A DNA stretch of 64,000 nt from SIAJ01 sp036266155 (GCA_036266155.1 DATANR010000120.1:1-64000); one strand, 5' to 3'; positions 8,007 through 16,879 are shown, counted from the first letter of the stretch. Numbers and translations are program-made. The notes: a model not told the origin generated them from the sequence alone.

Positions 8007-10466
8007 TCAATTCCGCGTCACCGCCTCATGCAAGTTGAGCACGACGCGCGCGACCGACGTCCACGCGGCTAACTCCGCCGGATCCGTATTGGCAGGCGCC
8101 GGCGCGAGGCCGACTTTGATAAGGGCCTGTGCTCCGACCGCGTCGGCTTTGAATTCGGCGCGATGCTTCTCCAGCAGGCCTTCCAGAACCTTCAACTCTT
8201 CCGGCTTTGCCGGTCGCGATAAGGCGCGACGATACATCGCGTTCAGATGGTCCGCGGTTGTGGCGCCGTCTTTCATCGCGGCGGCGGCGAAGACTCGGGC
8301 GGCTTCGACGTAGGTGGGGTCGTTGAGCAGCACCAGCGCCTGGATCGGCGTACTTGAACGCGGCCGTTCGTTCGTGCATTCCTCGCGGCTCGGGGCGTCG
8401 AAGGCGGCCAGGCTGGGGTGGAGGAAGCTCCGGCACCAGTAGGTGTACATGCCGCGGCGATACTGGTCGTCGTTCTTGTCCGACTCCCATTCGCGACGCG
8501 GGAAGTTCATGCACGACCAATAGCCGGCCGGCTGATATGGGTGAGCGCTCGGGCCGCCGACCTTGGTCGTGAGCAGGCCCGATACCGCAAGGGCATTGTC
8601 GCGGATGAACTCGGCGTCGATGCGGAAGCGATTTTGCCGGGCGAGCCACGTATTGTTGATGTCCTTTTCGCGTTCCGCCTTCGTCACGACGGAGGTCTGC
8701 CGATATGTGTTCGACATCACCATCAGCTTGAGCACGTCCTTGACGTTCCAGCCCATGCGGATGAATTCGGTGGCCAGCCAGTCGAGCAATTCCGGGTGCG
8801 TCGGCGGCGTGCCCTGCGTACCGAAGTCGTCGAGATTGCGCACGAGGCCCTGGCCGAATGCGATTTTCCAGAGGCGATTGACGAACACGCGGGCGGTCAG
8901 CGGATTTTCCGGCGACACCATCCATTTTGCCAGGTCCAGCCGCGTCGCCTTGTCCGCGACGTTGCCGAGGAAGGCGGGGATGCCCGGCTGCACGACTTCG
9001 CCGGAGTCGTCGAGCCAGTTGCCGCGCGGCAAGATGCGGATTTGCCGCGGCGGCCCGGTCATGGCGACCAGCGTCGTCGGAATCGACTTTTGCAAAGCAT
9101 CACGCTTGGCCGTTGCGGCCGCTAGATCCTTACGTAGCGCGGCGGTCTCGGGAGCGACGTTGTCCCGGTAATGCTGGGCCAGCACGTTCTTCTGCGCGTC
9201 GTTGCGCTTGGCCACTTCAATGTTAAGCGCATCCGTGACCGGCTTGGGCAGGCCTTTGGGGTTCTTCTTCGCGTCGATCTCCCACTTGGTCTGGCTGTCG
9301 TCGACGAGCTTTACCTTCGCGATCTCGCCCTTGAGGCGAATGACTTCGGCGTCGAGTTTCTTCAACTCCACATCCTGCTCCGCCGTCATGATCGGCGTTT
9401 GCTGCTGCCGACCAACTGGCACCTCACGCACGTCGGCAAAGAAGGCGGCAAAGCGATAGAAGTCGCGCGTGCGGTACGGGTCGTACTTGTGATCGTGACA
9501 TTCGCAACAACCCATCGTAGCGCCGAGCCAGGCGTTCGAGGCGTTGCGCACCCGGTCGGCCGCGTACTTGGCGGTGTACTCCTTCGCCTGCGCGCCGCCC
9601 TCCTCCGTGGTCATGAGCATCTTGTTGTAGCCGGACGCGATCTTCTGCTCGTTGGTCGGATTCGGCAGCAAGTCGCCGGCGAGTTGCTCGATCGTGAACT
9701 GGTCGAACGGCTTACCCTTATTGAACGCGTCGATCGCGTAGTCGCGGAACAACCAAACGTCGCGGTGATTGTCGCTGTGATAGCCGGCCGTGTCCGCGTA
9801 GCGCACGGCGTCGAGCCACATCAGGGCGAGGCGCTCGCCGAAGTGCTTCGAAGTCATCAGCCGATCGACGAGCTTTTCGTACGCCTCCGGCGAGTTGTCC
9901 TTGACGAACGCATCGACCTCGGCAGGGCTCGGCGGCAGGCCAATGAGGTCGAACGACAGCCGACGAATGAGCGTGATCTTGTCGGCTTCGGCAGCCGGTT
10001 GGAATCCGTGAGCCTCTTGCCCCTGTGCGATAAACGCGTCGACCGCATTGCGGACCCAGGTCTTGTTCTTCACGTCCGGAATCGCAACGCGGACCGGCTT
10101 CACATACGCCCAGTGTTGGTCATACTTAGCGCCCTCGTCGATCCATCGCTTCAGCACCTCGGCCTGTTGCGGCGTAATGGCCGGCTTCTTGCTGTGCGCC
10201 GGCGGCATGACCTCGTCGGCATCCTTCGATGTGACACGGACGAGCAGCGGACTTTCGGCGCTCTTACCGGGAACGATGGCCTTCTTGATGGCCTCGTCGC
10301 GGACGTCGAGCCGCAGCTTCGCCTTGCGTGCCTTTTCATCTGGCCCGTGGCAGGCGAGACACGAGTTGGCGAGTATCGGCCGGATCTCACGCGTGTAATC
10401 GACCGGCGCCTTCTCGGCGGCGGCCAATGGGAGCGCGAAGAGCAAGCAGGAGAGAGTAATGCGCAT
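8007..10466 (-). CDS. PSD1 / DUF1549 / DUF1553 exported haem protein
   Basis: An 819-residue planctomycete-type protein with a signal peptide (first 17-18 residues). A planctomycete cytochrome c domain carries the haem-binding CLACH at residues 36-40 followed by GPDEKARKAKLRLD. DUF1549 follows (about 140-350, with LSFDLIGLPPSPAEVDAF and CCECHDHKYDPYRTRDFYR), then a Lys/Ala coiled-coil linker, then DUF1553 (about 510-770, NPLTARVFVNRLWKIAFG and HPELLDWLA). Such proteins are usually paired with DUF1501 proteins and are thought to act in exported oxidative breakdown of complex polysaccharides; that role is inference. Here the DUF1501 partner is missing and the downstream neighbour is the retropepsin-like gene. 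Confidence 0.9.
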   Translation of the reverse strand: MRITLSCLLFALPLAAAEKAPVDYTREIRPILANSCLACHGPDEKARKAKLRLDVRDEAIKKAIVPGKSAESPLLVRVTSKDADEVMPPAHSKKPAITPQQAEVLKRWIDEGAKYDQHWAYVKPVRVAIPDVKNKTWVRNAVDAFIAQGQEAHGFQPAAEADKITLIRRLSFDLIGLPPSPAEVDAFVKDNSPEAYEKLVDRLMTSKHFGERLALMWLDAVRYADTAGYHSDNHRDVWLFRDYAIDAFNKGKPFDQFTIEQLAGDLLPNPTNEQKIASGYNKMLMTTEEGGAQAKEYTAKYAADRVRNASNAWLGATMGCCECHDHKYDPYRTRDFYRFAAFFADVREVPVGRQQQTPIMTAEQDVELKKLDAEVIRLKGEIAKVKLVDDSQTKWEIDAKKNPKGLPKPVTDALNIEVAKRNDAQKNVLAQHYRDNVAPETAALRKDLAAATAKRDALQKSIPTTLVAMTGPPRQIRILPRGNWLDDSGEVVQPGIPAFLGNVADKATRLDLAKWMVSPENPLTARVFVNRLWKIAFGQGLVRNLDDFGTQGTPPTHPELLDWLATEFIRMGWNVKDVLKLMVMSNTYRQTSVVTKAEREKDINNTWLARQNRFRIDAEFIRDNALAVSGLLTTKVGGPSAHPYQPAGYWSCMNFPRREWESDKNDDQYRRGMYTYWCRSFLHPSLAAFDAPSREECTNERPRSSTPIQALVLLNDPTYVEAARVFAAAAMKDGATTADHLNAMYRRALSRPAKPEELKVLEGLLEKHRAEFKADAVGAQALIKVGLAPAPANTDPAELAAWTSVARVVLNLHEAVTRN

Positions 10467-10508
10467 ATTGAGAGGAAGGTGAAGGCAGGTTGGCGTCGTC
10501 CATTATAC

Positions 10509-10583
10509 AAGGCGAGCGGAGCGGCGTAAGCCGCCCGATGCTGTCACTATCGGGTCCCGGCGCGCCGGGACTCCGCTCGCCTT
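10509..10583. repeat. 75-bp cloverleaf-like palindromic element
   Basis: A 13-bp perfect outer stem (AAGGCGAGCGGAG with CTCCGCTCGCCTT) encloses three back-to-back hairpins: CGGCGTAAGCCG (10522-10533), CCCGAT...ATCGGG (10534-10554) and the perfect 16-bp palindrome TCCCGGCGCGCCGGGA (10555-10570). Almost every base is paired. It abuts the TGA of the CBS-domain gene (10584-10586) and lies 43 bp upstream of the PSD1 start codon. It could act as a 3' RNA structure or terminator, or be a non-autonomous repeat. Confidence 0.85.
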
Positions 10584-11102
10584 TCAAACTCCCAGCCGCT
10601 GCAGAATATCCAGCGTCGTGATCACGCCGACCAGGCTGTTGTCATCGTCCACGACAAACAAGCGGTGAATGCGCCGCTTGACCAGCTGGCTCACGACTTC
10701 GTGAATGGATGTGTTTTGGCGCACGGCATAAATGACCGGGTTCATGATGTCCTTGACCCGGCTCACGTCGGGCACCTCGACTTCGAATGATTTACCGCTC
10801 AGGTGTTCGCCGCTGCCGAGCGTCAGTTCGCGGTCGACTTCCTTTTGCGGCAGCCAGTAGAGGTGCTCGGTGTGCTCGCGATCATGGCGGAGAATGTCGG
10901 CCTCGCTCACGACGCCGACCGGGCGGCCCGCCTCGTTGATGACCGGGGCGGCGGAGATGCGCCGTTCGGTCAGGAAGACGACGGCCTCGTGAACGGTCAG
11001 TTCGTCCCGGATCGAGACGGGATTCGGCGTCATCACGTCTTCGGCCAGGACGGCGTGCAGCCGGAGCTGGGTCATGCTGCCATTGGGAAGAGATTTGGTC
11101 AT
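10584..11102 (-). CDS. Tandem CBS-domain protein
   Basis: A 172-residue protein made almost entirely of two CBS motifs, about residues 20-75 (AEDVMTPNPVSIRDELTVHEA ... GVVSEADILRHD) and 116-172 (VKDIMNPVIYAVRQNTSI ... LVGVITTLDILQRLGV). Paired CBS domains bind adenine nucleotides and sense energy state; a stand-alone pair usually works by docking to a partner. The ATG at 11102 has a strong GGAGG Shine-Dalgarno seven bases upstream, which decides the start even though the frame is open much further. The stop codon directly abuts the cloverleaf repeat. No partner enzyme is adjacent. Confidence 0.9.
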   Translation of the reverse strand: MTKSLPNGSMTQLRLHAVLAEDVMTPNPVSIRDELTVHEAVVFLTERRISAAPVINEAGRPVGVVSEADILRHDREHTEHLYWLPQKEVDRELTLGSGEHLSGKSFEVEVPDVSRVKDIMNPVIYAVRQNTSIHEVVSQLVKRRIHRLFVVDDDNSLVGVITTLDILQRLGV

Positions 11103-11182
11103 GGAAGTGCCTCCACGATGAGATGTGGTTGTTGTACCCCGTGGCGCGGCAGCGCGCGGCACTTTCAGCGCGGAAATGGAAA

Positions 11183-11218
11183 CTGCCCGACGATTCCCGA
11201 GGAGGAGTCGTCGGGCAG
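11183..11218 (-). terminator. Hairpin terminator after the small membrane protein gene
   Basis: CTGCCCGACGA pairs perfectly with TCGTCGGGCAG (11 bp). On the minus strand it is followed by TTTCCATTTCC, a modest U-rich tail. It starts 22 bases beyond the stop of the gene at 11240-11668 and upstream of the CBS gene's ribosome-binding site, so it would separate the two transcription units. Confidence 0.65.
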
Positions 11219-11239
11219 CAAGTTGCTTGGTAATTCGAA

Positions 11240-11668
11240 CTATCGCCGTGCCACCTGAGGCATCAACTGTGGCTGAGCAGGCATGGCGGGCATGGCATTG
11301 CTCATCATTGGCGCGGCACCCGCCATTGCCGTGCCGACGCCCGGGATTGCGCCGGCCATGACCGGTTGCGGATGTGCCGCGGCCGTTTCCTGGATGTTCG
11401 TTTCCTGCTGCTGGGCTTCCTTCGGCGGCAACTCCGCCTTGCGGGCCGCTTGGCCGATACGGCCCAGGAAGAAGCCAATGGCGATGACAGTCAAGCCCGA
11501 AAGGAAGAGGCCGACGAGCCAAAACCAAGTGTTCCGCGATATGGCGCCGTGATCGTCGCGGGCGTAAACGAAGTACCAGACCGCGGTCCACACGTCGACC
11601 AACGAGCCGACGGTGATGTAAATGATGGCCGTGCGCGGGCCAAAGGCCGGTTTGCTGAGCAAGGGCAT
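11240..11668 (-). CDS. Small two-helix membrane protein of unknown function
   Basis: A 142-residue protein. MPLLSKPAFGPRTAIIYITVG begins the first membrane segment (about 12-36); a second runs over about 49-72 (WFWLVGLFLSGLTVIAIGFF). After a short Gly-Arg-Ala-rich region and PPKEAQQQE, the tail is Pro/Met/Ala-rich low complexity (GAIPGVGTAMAGAAPMM). The start at 11668 is supported by GGAGGG seven bases upstream, so the open extension to 11755 is not used. I do not recognise the family beyond a small planctomycete membrane protein with a disordered tail. Strong hairpins lie on both sides, suggesting it is transcribed alone. Confidence 0.7.
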   Translation of the reverse strand: MPLLSKPAFGPRTAIIYITVGSLVDVWTAVWYFVYARDDHGAISRNTWFWLVGLFLSGLTVIAIGFFLGRIGQAARKAELPPKEAQQQETNIQETAAAHPQPVMAGAIPGVGTAMAGAAPMMSNAMPAMPAQPQLMPQVARR

Positions 11669-11762
11669 GTACGTTCCCTCCATTGCGGCTAGGACGTGGC
11701 CGATGTGGCCGCGGCCGCCCGCGAGGCAACACACATTCCGCACATTGCGTGCCAAGAATTAG

Positions 11763-11794
11763 AGCCTCGACGGCCATTACTCGCCGTCGAGGCT
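11763..11794 (-). terminator. Hairpin terminator after the HELTEA-motif protein gene
   Basis: AGCCTCGACGGC and GCCGTCGAGGCT form a perfect 12-bp stem with an 8-base loop, 30 bases past the stop of the gene at 11825. The minus-strand continuation is CTCTAATTCTT, weakly U-rich. It is probably the end of that transcript and separates it from the small membrane protein gene. Confidence 0.65.
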
Positions 11795-11824
11795 TCAGCA
11801 TTTGAAACGATCAATCTAGGCAGT

Positions 11825-12853
11825 TCACTCGGCGGGGTTTTGGGAGAAGATCGCGCCCGGAACGAGCCAGTTCATGCCCTTTGGCTTTGTGCCGAAGCTG
11901 GTATTGAAGACCAGTGACTCCGGCGTGAATGCCGACACCAAACCAGACGTCACGGCTGCGAGTGGGCCGCCGCCGTTGTAGGTGTACGGGATGCCATTCT
12001 TCGGCTGAATGGGCGTCAGATCGGGGGCGACATTTTTCTGCACTACGTAGCCGCCCAGGACGCAGTCCTGAGCGTTGACCACGTCCGCGTTTTCATTGCC
12101 AGTGTTCTCGTCCCACCAACCATCCCCGACATGAGCGTCGGTGGCTGCCTCGGTCAACTCGTGTGAAGCCGCCACCGTGATCGCGTCGACCTTGGACAGG
12201 TTAACCGCGAAACCCGAGGCGAAATCGGGATTCTGCGCATTAATACCGTTCAACCCAGTCCCTGTTCCTTGATAAGGCATCACCGAATAGGCGATGACCG
12301 GCCAAGCCTTGTTTTTGATATCCGTTCCGGCGAATGAGTTGTGGTAAGCACAAAACTGGGCGACGCTATTGCCGAACGGAGTCGTCACGCGGATAGTCGG
12401 TGCTACGAACACCTGGTAGAGCCGATTCTTGTTTGGCTGCTGCACCTTGCCGGCCGTGATGAGCGCCTGCAGTTCGGCCTGAATCTGCGCGTCGCTGATC
12501 GACGAGCTGACAATGTTGACGGTCGAATCCACAAACCCCTTCTCGGACTTGCCCGCGCCCACGCCATATTTGGCCTTGGTCAGCATCGCCATGTAGCCGG
12601 CCTTGGACGACACAATGAACTTCGTGAACCCTTCAAAGAAGCGAATGTCATCGACCCGATCCGGGTCGTTGGTCCAGCCGGCCCCCATGTAGACGCTTTG
12701 CACGTCGGCGTGCGGCAGCAACGAACCGTGCGGAAATGCGGCGCTCTTGTGCAACGTCATCGCGGGTACGATCCGCGACTCAAATTGTTGACAGGTCAAG
12801 CGAACGGTGGAACCGGCCGGGCGCGCGGCCTGACGGCGGGAAAACAGACCCAT
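11825..12853 (-). CDS. Exported protein with LExR-xPA-type N-terminus and HELTEAATD motif
   Basis: A 342-residue protein. The N-terminus is not a classical signal peptide: after an Arg-rich start it has LTCQQFESRIVPA (residues 19-31), close to the (E/Q)xLExRxxPA motif at the start of many planctomycete surface or exported proteins. The rest is compact with few Cys. Residues 226-240 read TVAASHELTEAATDA, followed by WWDENTGNENAD. The HExxE core and the Asp/Glu-rich run after it suggest a metal site and perhaps a metalloprotease-like enzyme, but the second His of HExxH is missing. It is likely monocistronic, with a hairpin terminator downstream. The function is unproven. Confidence 0.65.
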   Translation of the reverse strand: MGLFSRRQAARPAGSTVRLTCQQFESRIVPAMTLHKSAAFPHGSLLPHADVQSVYMGAGWTNDPDRVDDIRFFEGFTKFIVSSKAGYMAMLTKAKYGVGAGKSEKGFVDSTVNIVSSSISDAQIQAELQALITAGKVQQPNKNRLYQVFVAPTIRVTTPFGNSVAQFCAYHNSFAGTDIKNKAWPVIAYSVMPYQGTGTGLNGINAQNPDFASGFAVNLSKVDAITVAASHELTEAATDAHVGDGWWDENTGNENADVVNAQDCVLGGYVVQKNVAPDLTPIQPKNGIPYTYNGGGPLAAVTSGLVSAFTPESLVFNTSFGTKPKGMNWLVPGAIFSQNPAE

Positions 12854-13125
12854 GATTGCGACTCGTCTGGGGGGTGAGACTTCCCCTTCAGGCCCGGCGA
12901 GTATTACCCGGCCGACGGTGAGTCGGACCGAGCCCCTGAGGACGTCCCAGGGCGGACTGAGGAAGGATGTCTACCAGTATGCGGTCGACCGGAACGATTG
13001 CAAGAGTAAATTTGCATCCGCCGGTTCCCCGCATCCTGACACCGCCACTACCGTCGAACCCAGCGGCTGTGACAAGAAATCCCCGGGCTACCTACAATTT
13101 CTTTCTCACCCCAGGAATTCCGCTC

Positions 13126-15003
13126 ATGTCGCGTCTGATCTGGCTTCTTGCCGCTCTACCAATCGTGCTTCCACTGCCAGTGTTCGGCCAGGGTAAGGAG
13201 GCAATCCTTGCGGGTTACACCAAATACGAGTACCGCATCCCGATGCGCGACGGCGTGAAGCTCTTCACCTCCGTCTACGTCCCCAAGGACGACTCGAAGC
13301 CGTACCCGATCATGTTCGATCGCACGCCGTACAGCGTTGGTCCCTACGGCATCGACAAGTACAAGGACAACCTCGGGCCGTCGCCGTTGTTTGGCAAAGA
13401 GGGCTACATCTTCGCCTACCAGGATGTGCGTGGCCGCTGGATGTCCGAGGGTGTGTTTGTCAACATGCGCCCGCATAACCCCAACAAGGGCCCGCTCGAC
13501 ATCGACGAGAGCACGGACACCTACGACACGATCGATTGGCTCGTCAAGAACGTGAAGAACCACAACGGCAAGGTCGGCATGTGGGGCATCTCGTACCCTG
13601 GCTTCTACACGGCCGCGGGAATGATCGACGCCCACCCGGCCCTCAAGGCCGCGAGCCCGCAGGCGCCGATCAACGACTGGTTCGTTGGCGATGACTTCCA
13701 TCACAATGGCGTGCTCTTCCTGCCCCATTGCTTCAACTTCATGGCCAACTTTGGCAAGCCGCGGCCGGAGCCATCGACCAAGTTTGGCTACCTGCAATTT
13801 GAACATGGCACGCCGGACGGCTACGACTTCTTTCTGAAGATGGGCCCGCTGTACAACGCAGACAAGAAATATTTGAAGGGCCAGGTCGCGTTCTGGAACG
13901 ACGCGATGAGCCACGGCACCTACGACGACTTCTGGAAGAGCCGTAACCTCCGCCCGCACCTGAAGAACATCAAACCCGCGGTGCTCACCGTTGGGGGATG
14001 GTTCGATGCCGAGAATCTGTTCGGGGCGCTCGAGACGTACAAGAACACGAAGAAGCAAAGCCCAGAGAGTACGATCAACACGATCGTCATGGGCCCCTGG
14101 GTCCACGGCGGCTGGTCGGGCGGCGAGGGCGACAAACTCGGCGACGTGAAGTTCAACGCCAAGACCGCTCCCTTCTATCGCGAGCAGATCGAGTTCCCGT
14201 TCTTCGAGTTCCACCTGAAAGGGAAGGGTAACTGGAAGGCGCCGGAAGCCTGGGTTTTCGAGACCGGCACCAATGTCTGGCGCAAGTACGACGCCTGGCC
14301 GCCCAAGGGCTCCGAGGACAAAACACTCTTCTTCCAGGCCAACGGCAAACTCACGCGCTCACGACAACTCGACCTGGAACCGTCCACTGGCGACAACTTC
14401 GACGAGTTCGTCAGCGATCCGAACAAGCCGGTGCCGTACATCGACTCGATCGGCATCGGCATGGCCAAGGAATACATGGTCGCCGACCAGCGCTTCGCCT
14501 CACGTCGGCCCGACGTGCTCACCTTCCAAACGGAACCGCTGACCGAGGACTACACCATCGCTGGCCCGATCGAAGTGAAGCTGCACGTGAGCACGACCGG
14601 CACCGATGCCGACTGGGTGGTCAAGTTGATCGATGTCTACCCCGATGACTATCCCGATCCCGATCCGAACCCGACCAACGTGAAGATGGGCGGCTACCAG
14701 CAGATGTTGCGCGGCGACATCTTCCGCGGCAAGTTCCGCGCCGGCTTCGACAAGCCGACGGCCTTCGGGCCCGGCAAGCCGACCGAAATCAAGTTCACGA
14801 TGGCCGACACGACGCACTGCTTCCGCACCGGCCACCGGATCATGGTGCAGGTGCAAAGCACATGGTTCCCGCTCGCGGATCGCAACCCACAGACGTTTTG
14901 CGACATTTACACGTGCAAGGACGACGCCTTCAAGAAAGCCACGCACCGCGTTTATCGCGGCCCGGAGATGGCGAGCGGGGTGACGGTGCGGGTGGTAAAA
15001 TGA
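13126..15003 (+). CDS. CocE/NonD-family hydrolase (X-Pro/alpha-amino-ester hydrolase type)
   Basis: A 625-residue exported serine hydrolase with a signal peptide (MSRLIWLLAALPIVLPLPVFGQ). The alpha/beta-hydrolase core shows the nucleophile elbow GISYPG with Ser156, the acid in GGWFDAEN (Asp294) and His327 in MGPWVHGGW, giving the S15/CocE catalytic triad. The C-terminal jelly-roll runs from about 460 (YTIAGPIEVKLHVSTTGTDADWVVKLIDVYPDD) to the end. Known relatives cleave acyl-amino-acid or beta-lactam esters, cocaine or X-Pro peptides; the true substrate is not evident. The ATG at 13126 is chosen because the signal peptide starts there; the upstream open frame adds non-conserved sequence. Confidence 0.9.
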   Translation: MSRLIWLLAALPIVLPLPVFGQGKEAILAGYTKYEYRIPMRDGVKLFTSVYVPKDDSKPYPIMFDRTPYSVGPYGIDKYKDNLGPSPLFGKEGYIFAYQDVRGRWMSEGVFVNMRPHNPNKGPLDIDESTDTYDTIDWLVKNVKNHNGKVGMWGISYPGFYTAAGMIDAHPALKAASPQAPINDWFVGDDFHHNGVLFLPHCFNFMANFGKPRPEPSTKFGYLQFEHGTPDGYDFFLKMGPLYNADKKYLKGQVAFWNDAMSHGTYDDFWKSRNLRPHLKNIKPAVLTVGGWFDAENLFGALETYKNTKKQSPESTINTIVMGPWVHGGWSGGEGDKLGDVKFNAKTAPFYREQIEFPFFEFHLKGKGNWKAPEAWVFETGTNVWRKYDAWPPKGSEDKTLFFQANGKLTRSRQLDLEPSTGDNFDEFVSDPNKPVPYIDSIGIGMAKEYMVADQRFASRRPDVLTFQTEPLTEDYTIAGPIEVKLHVSTTGTDADWVVKLIDVYPDDYPDPDPNPTNVKMGGYQQMLRGDIFRGKFRAGFDKPTAFGPGKPTEIKFTMADTTHCFRTGHRIMVQVQSTWFPLADRNPQTFCDIYTCKDDAFKKATHRVYRGPEMASGVTVRVVK

Positions 15004-15038
15004 GATCGGTGTCATCGGCAACATGTTGAGGGAGTTCC

Positions 15039-15401
15039 ATGTCAACAATTACGGTGATTCCCGATTCGGCCGCCGCGTCGGCTTGCATGTATCGTGCGCG
15101 AGCGGGCGACCGTGAAGCCATCGGCCCCACGGTCGGCGACGCCGTCAACGGAGTCACGGATCAAGTGAACGGTCCTCAAGAGACGACGCTGATCATTGTG
15201 CAGCCAATGAAACCGGATCGATTCTTCAATGCGGAGCAGATTCGACGACTCAAGGATTTAATGGCGAAATGGCGGGCAGCGTTGAACGGCGGCAACACGC
15301 TGCCGCCGGAAGAACAGGCTGAACTCGACGATCTCGTTCGAGCCGAGTTGGACGGAATGATCGAACGGACGAAGGCACTGGGTGAACCGACGAAGCCGTG
15401 A
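15039..15401 (+). CDS. Small protein preceding a broken HNH endonuclease gene
   Basis: A 120-residue protein of unknown function. The N-terminal half (MSTITVIPDSAAASACMYRA...) is low in recognisable features. The C-terminal half from MKPDRFFNAEQIRRLKDLMA is helical and charged and ends KALGEPTKP, like the small proteins that often precede HNH nuclease genes in planctomycetes; that resemblance is from memory of such neighbourhoods. GGGAG precedes the ATG. Its stop overlaps the GTG start of the HNH gene (GTGA), so the two were translationally coupled. Its role with the nuclease, whether antitoxin-like or otherwise, is unproven. Confidence 0.55.
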   Translation: MSTITVIPDSAAASACMYRARAGDREAIGPTVGDAVNGVTDQVNGPQETTLIIVQPMKPDRFFNAEQIRRLKDLMAKWRAALNGGNTLPPEEQAELDDLVRAELDGMIERTKALGEPTKP

Positions 15402-15797
15402 ACCCGCTTCATCCAACCGTTTCACGACGCGCCGGGCAGCGTTGCGAGTATTGCCGGGCTCCCGAGTCGATTGCCAATTGCGAATTCGAAGTTGACCACA
15501 TAATCCCTGTAGCTCTTGGCGGCGGCGATGAGTTGTCGAACCTGGCGCTTGCGTGTCGGGCATGCAATCTCCGTAAGCTCGCGCACCGAGATCTTTGACG
15601 AAGTAACCGGCCAATTGGTCCGACTGTTCAACCCGCGAACGGAACGATGGGTTGAGCACTTTCGCTTTGACCAAGATGACGGAAGTCTCGTGCCCCTGAC
15701 GGCGACCGGGCGAGTGACGATAGCAATTCTCGATCTGAATAGCCCGCGGCAAATCCTCGCGCGATTCCACTGGGTACGGCATCGCATGTATCCATAA
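15398..15797 (+). pseudogene. HNH endonuclease broken by a frameshift
   Basis: The first part (from GTG at 15398) encodes a clear HNH/zinc-finger nuclease: CEYC, FEVDHIIPVALGG with the catalytic His, then SNLALACRACNLRKLA. It then runs to a stop at 15598. The missing C-terminal half continues in the next frame from about 15585: TEIFDEVTGQLVRLFNP RTERWVEHF and so on to the stop at 15797, which is the normal ending of this small HNH family. The switch lies in the run CTCGCGCACCGAG; one extra base (or two missing) restores the frame. This could be a real inactivating mutation, a sequencing error, or less likely programmed frameshifting. The catalytic part itself is intact. Confidence 0.8.
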
Positions 15798-15853
15798 CGT
15801 GCCCTGCGGTCCATCCCGCAATGTGTCGCGCAATCCTCAAAAGAGTGTTTGCC

Positions 15854-16879
15854 ATGCGAGTTTCAAGCCGAGTCGGTCTCATCGTCAAAGGAGGCATCCT
15901 GGCGATCGGCGGGCTGGCGCTGGTTGCCTGGCTGGTTGTGCCGCCATCGGCTCCCGTGCTCACTTCATCAGCGGACGACGCGCTTCTACGCCGAGCCGAA
16001 TCGGCCCGCGCCGCGAAGGTAGCAGCCGCGCGGGAGCGGTGGCCATTCGAATCGCTCGTTGAAAGGCTCCCAAGCGAGCGGAAGACTCCGACGGCACGCC
16101 CGCTCGGGCCTGAGGCGACGGCACGGTGGGAGATCTTCGACCGCAACGTTGCTGCCGCAGGCAGGCAGCGGACCGATGCTCTCCGTGCCTTGCACGAACA
16201 GACTCGCGATTTATTCCTGGACAGCCCCGGGGCTGGGTCCGGGCGGGTCTGGATGCGAACCGACGAGTCAATCCTCCTCGATGAGAAGGTGGATTTGAGC
16301 AGCCCGTCACAACCCGGTCCGCCAGCCGACTTCCCGGCTTCGCCCGGTGAGCCGCTCACGACCGTGCCCTCGGCTGCCGAGTTTCACTTTTACCATGACG
16401 GCGGGCTGAGCGACTTTCTGTATCCCGAGGGCTTCGGCTACATGAGAGACCGCAACCAAGTCGCCGGTTTTCAGGCGCACGGATTCCGATACTTGGGGGT
16501 AGCCGAGCACGAGAAGTGGCGTTGGCGAGTGCAGCACATCTTGCTGATCGGGATGATGCGCCAGGAGTCGCCCGTGGTGTACCTGACCGATCGATTGCCG
16601 AGCATGGAGCAGATTCGAGAGGGAAAAACGAGAGCCCCCGACCTGTTCGAAACCGCGGGACTCGCTGCCTTGAAGGATGGAGAGGACCTTTATCTGGCCC
16701 GCAAGGGGGACACGGTTCGGATGCTCGGGGCAGTCCGGGCGACCCGCACCTGCCAGCAGTGCCATGACGTTTCAGTCGGACAAATGTTAGGGTCGCTTTC
16801 GTACACCTTGCGGCCGGCGCCGCGCGCTTTGGAAAAAAGCGCCTCTGTCTATGAATCCCCGGAAGTCAGGCCCCGCTGA
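15854..16879 (+). CDS. Membrane-anchored c-type haem protein, unknown family
   Basis: A 341-residue protein with one N-terminal hydrophobic helix (about residues 10-32, ILAIGGLALVAWLVVPP) that can act as uncleaved anchor or signal. A charged helical region follows (40-130), then an alpha/beta region rich in aromatic residues (EFHFYHDGGLSDFLYPEGFGYMRDRN). Near the C-terminus a single CQQCH (Cys300, Cys303, His304) binds haem c, followed by LGSLSYTLRP. The haem site points to periplasmic electron transfer. I do not recognise a named family. The inner ATG at 15854 is preferred because the signal helix begins after it. Confidence 0.7.
   Translation: MRVSSRVGLIVKGGILAIGGLALVAWLVVPPSAPVLTSSADDALLRRAESARAAKVAAARERWPFESLVERLPSERKTPTARPLGPEATARWEIFDRNVAAAGRQRTDALRALHEQTRDLFLDSPGAGSGRVWMRTDESILLDEKVDLSSPSQPGPPADFPASPGEPLTTVPSAAEFHFYHDGGLSDFLYPEGFGYMRDRNQVAGFQAHGFRYLGVAEHEKWRWRVQHILLIGMMRQESPVVYLTDRLPSMEQIREGKTRAPDLFETAGLAALKDGEDLYLARKGDTVRMLGAVRATRTCQQCHDVSVGQMLGSLSYTLRPAPRALEKSASVYESPEVRPR

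Noticed and set aside
9171..10529. 452-codon plus-strand frame antisense to the first PSD1 gene
   Set aside because: Shadow of a clear gene; its sequence has no family motif.
11103..11801. N-terminal extension of the CBS protein by more than 230 residues
   Set aside because: The extension overlaps the small membrane protein gene in another frame and a terminator hairpin; GGAGG before 11102 defines the start.
15516..15797. Independent gene starting with ATG at 15516
   Set aside because: Its first 25 residues are the shadow of the HNH catalytic part; only the part from about 15585 is conserved, as the C-terminus of the HNH protein.
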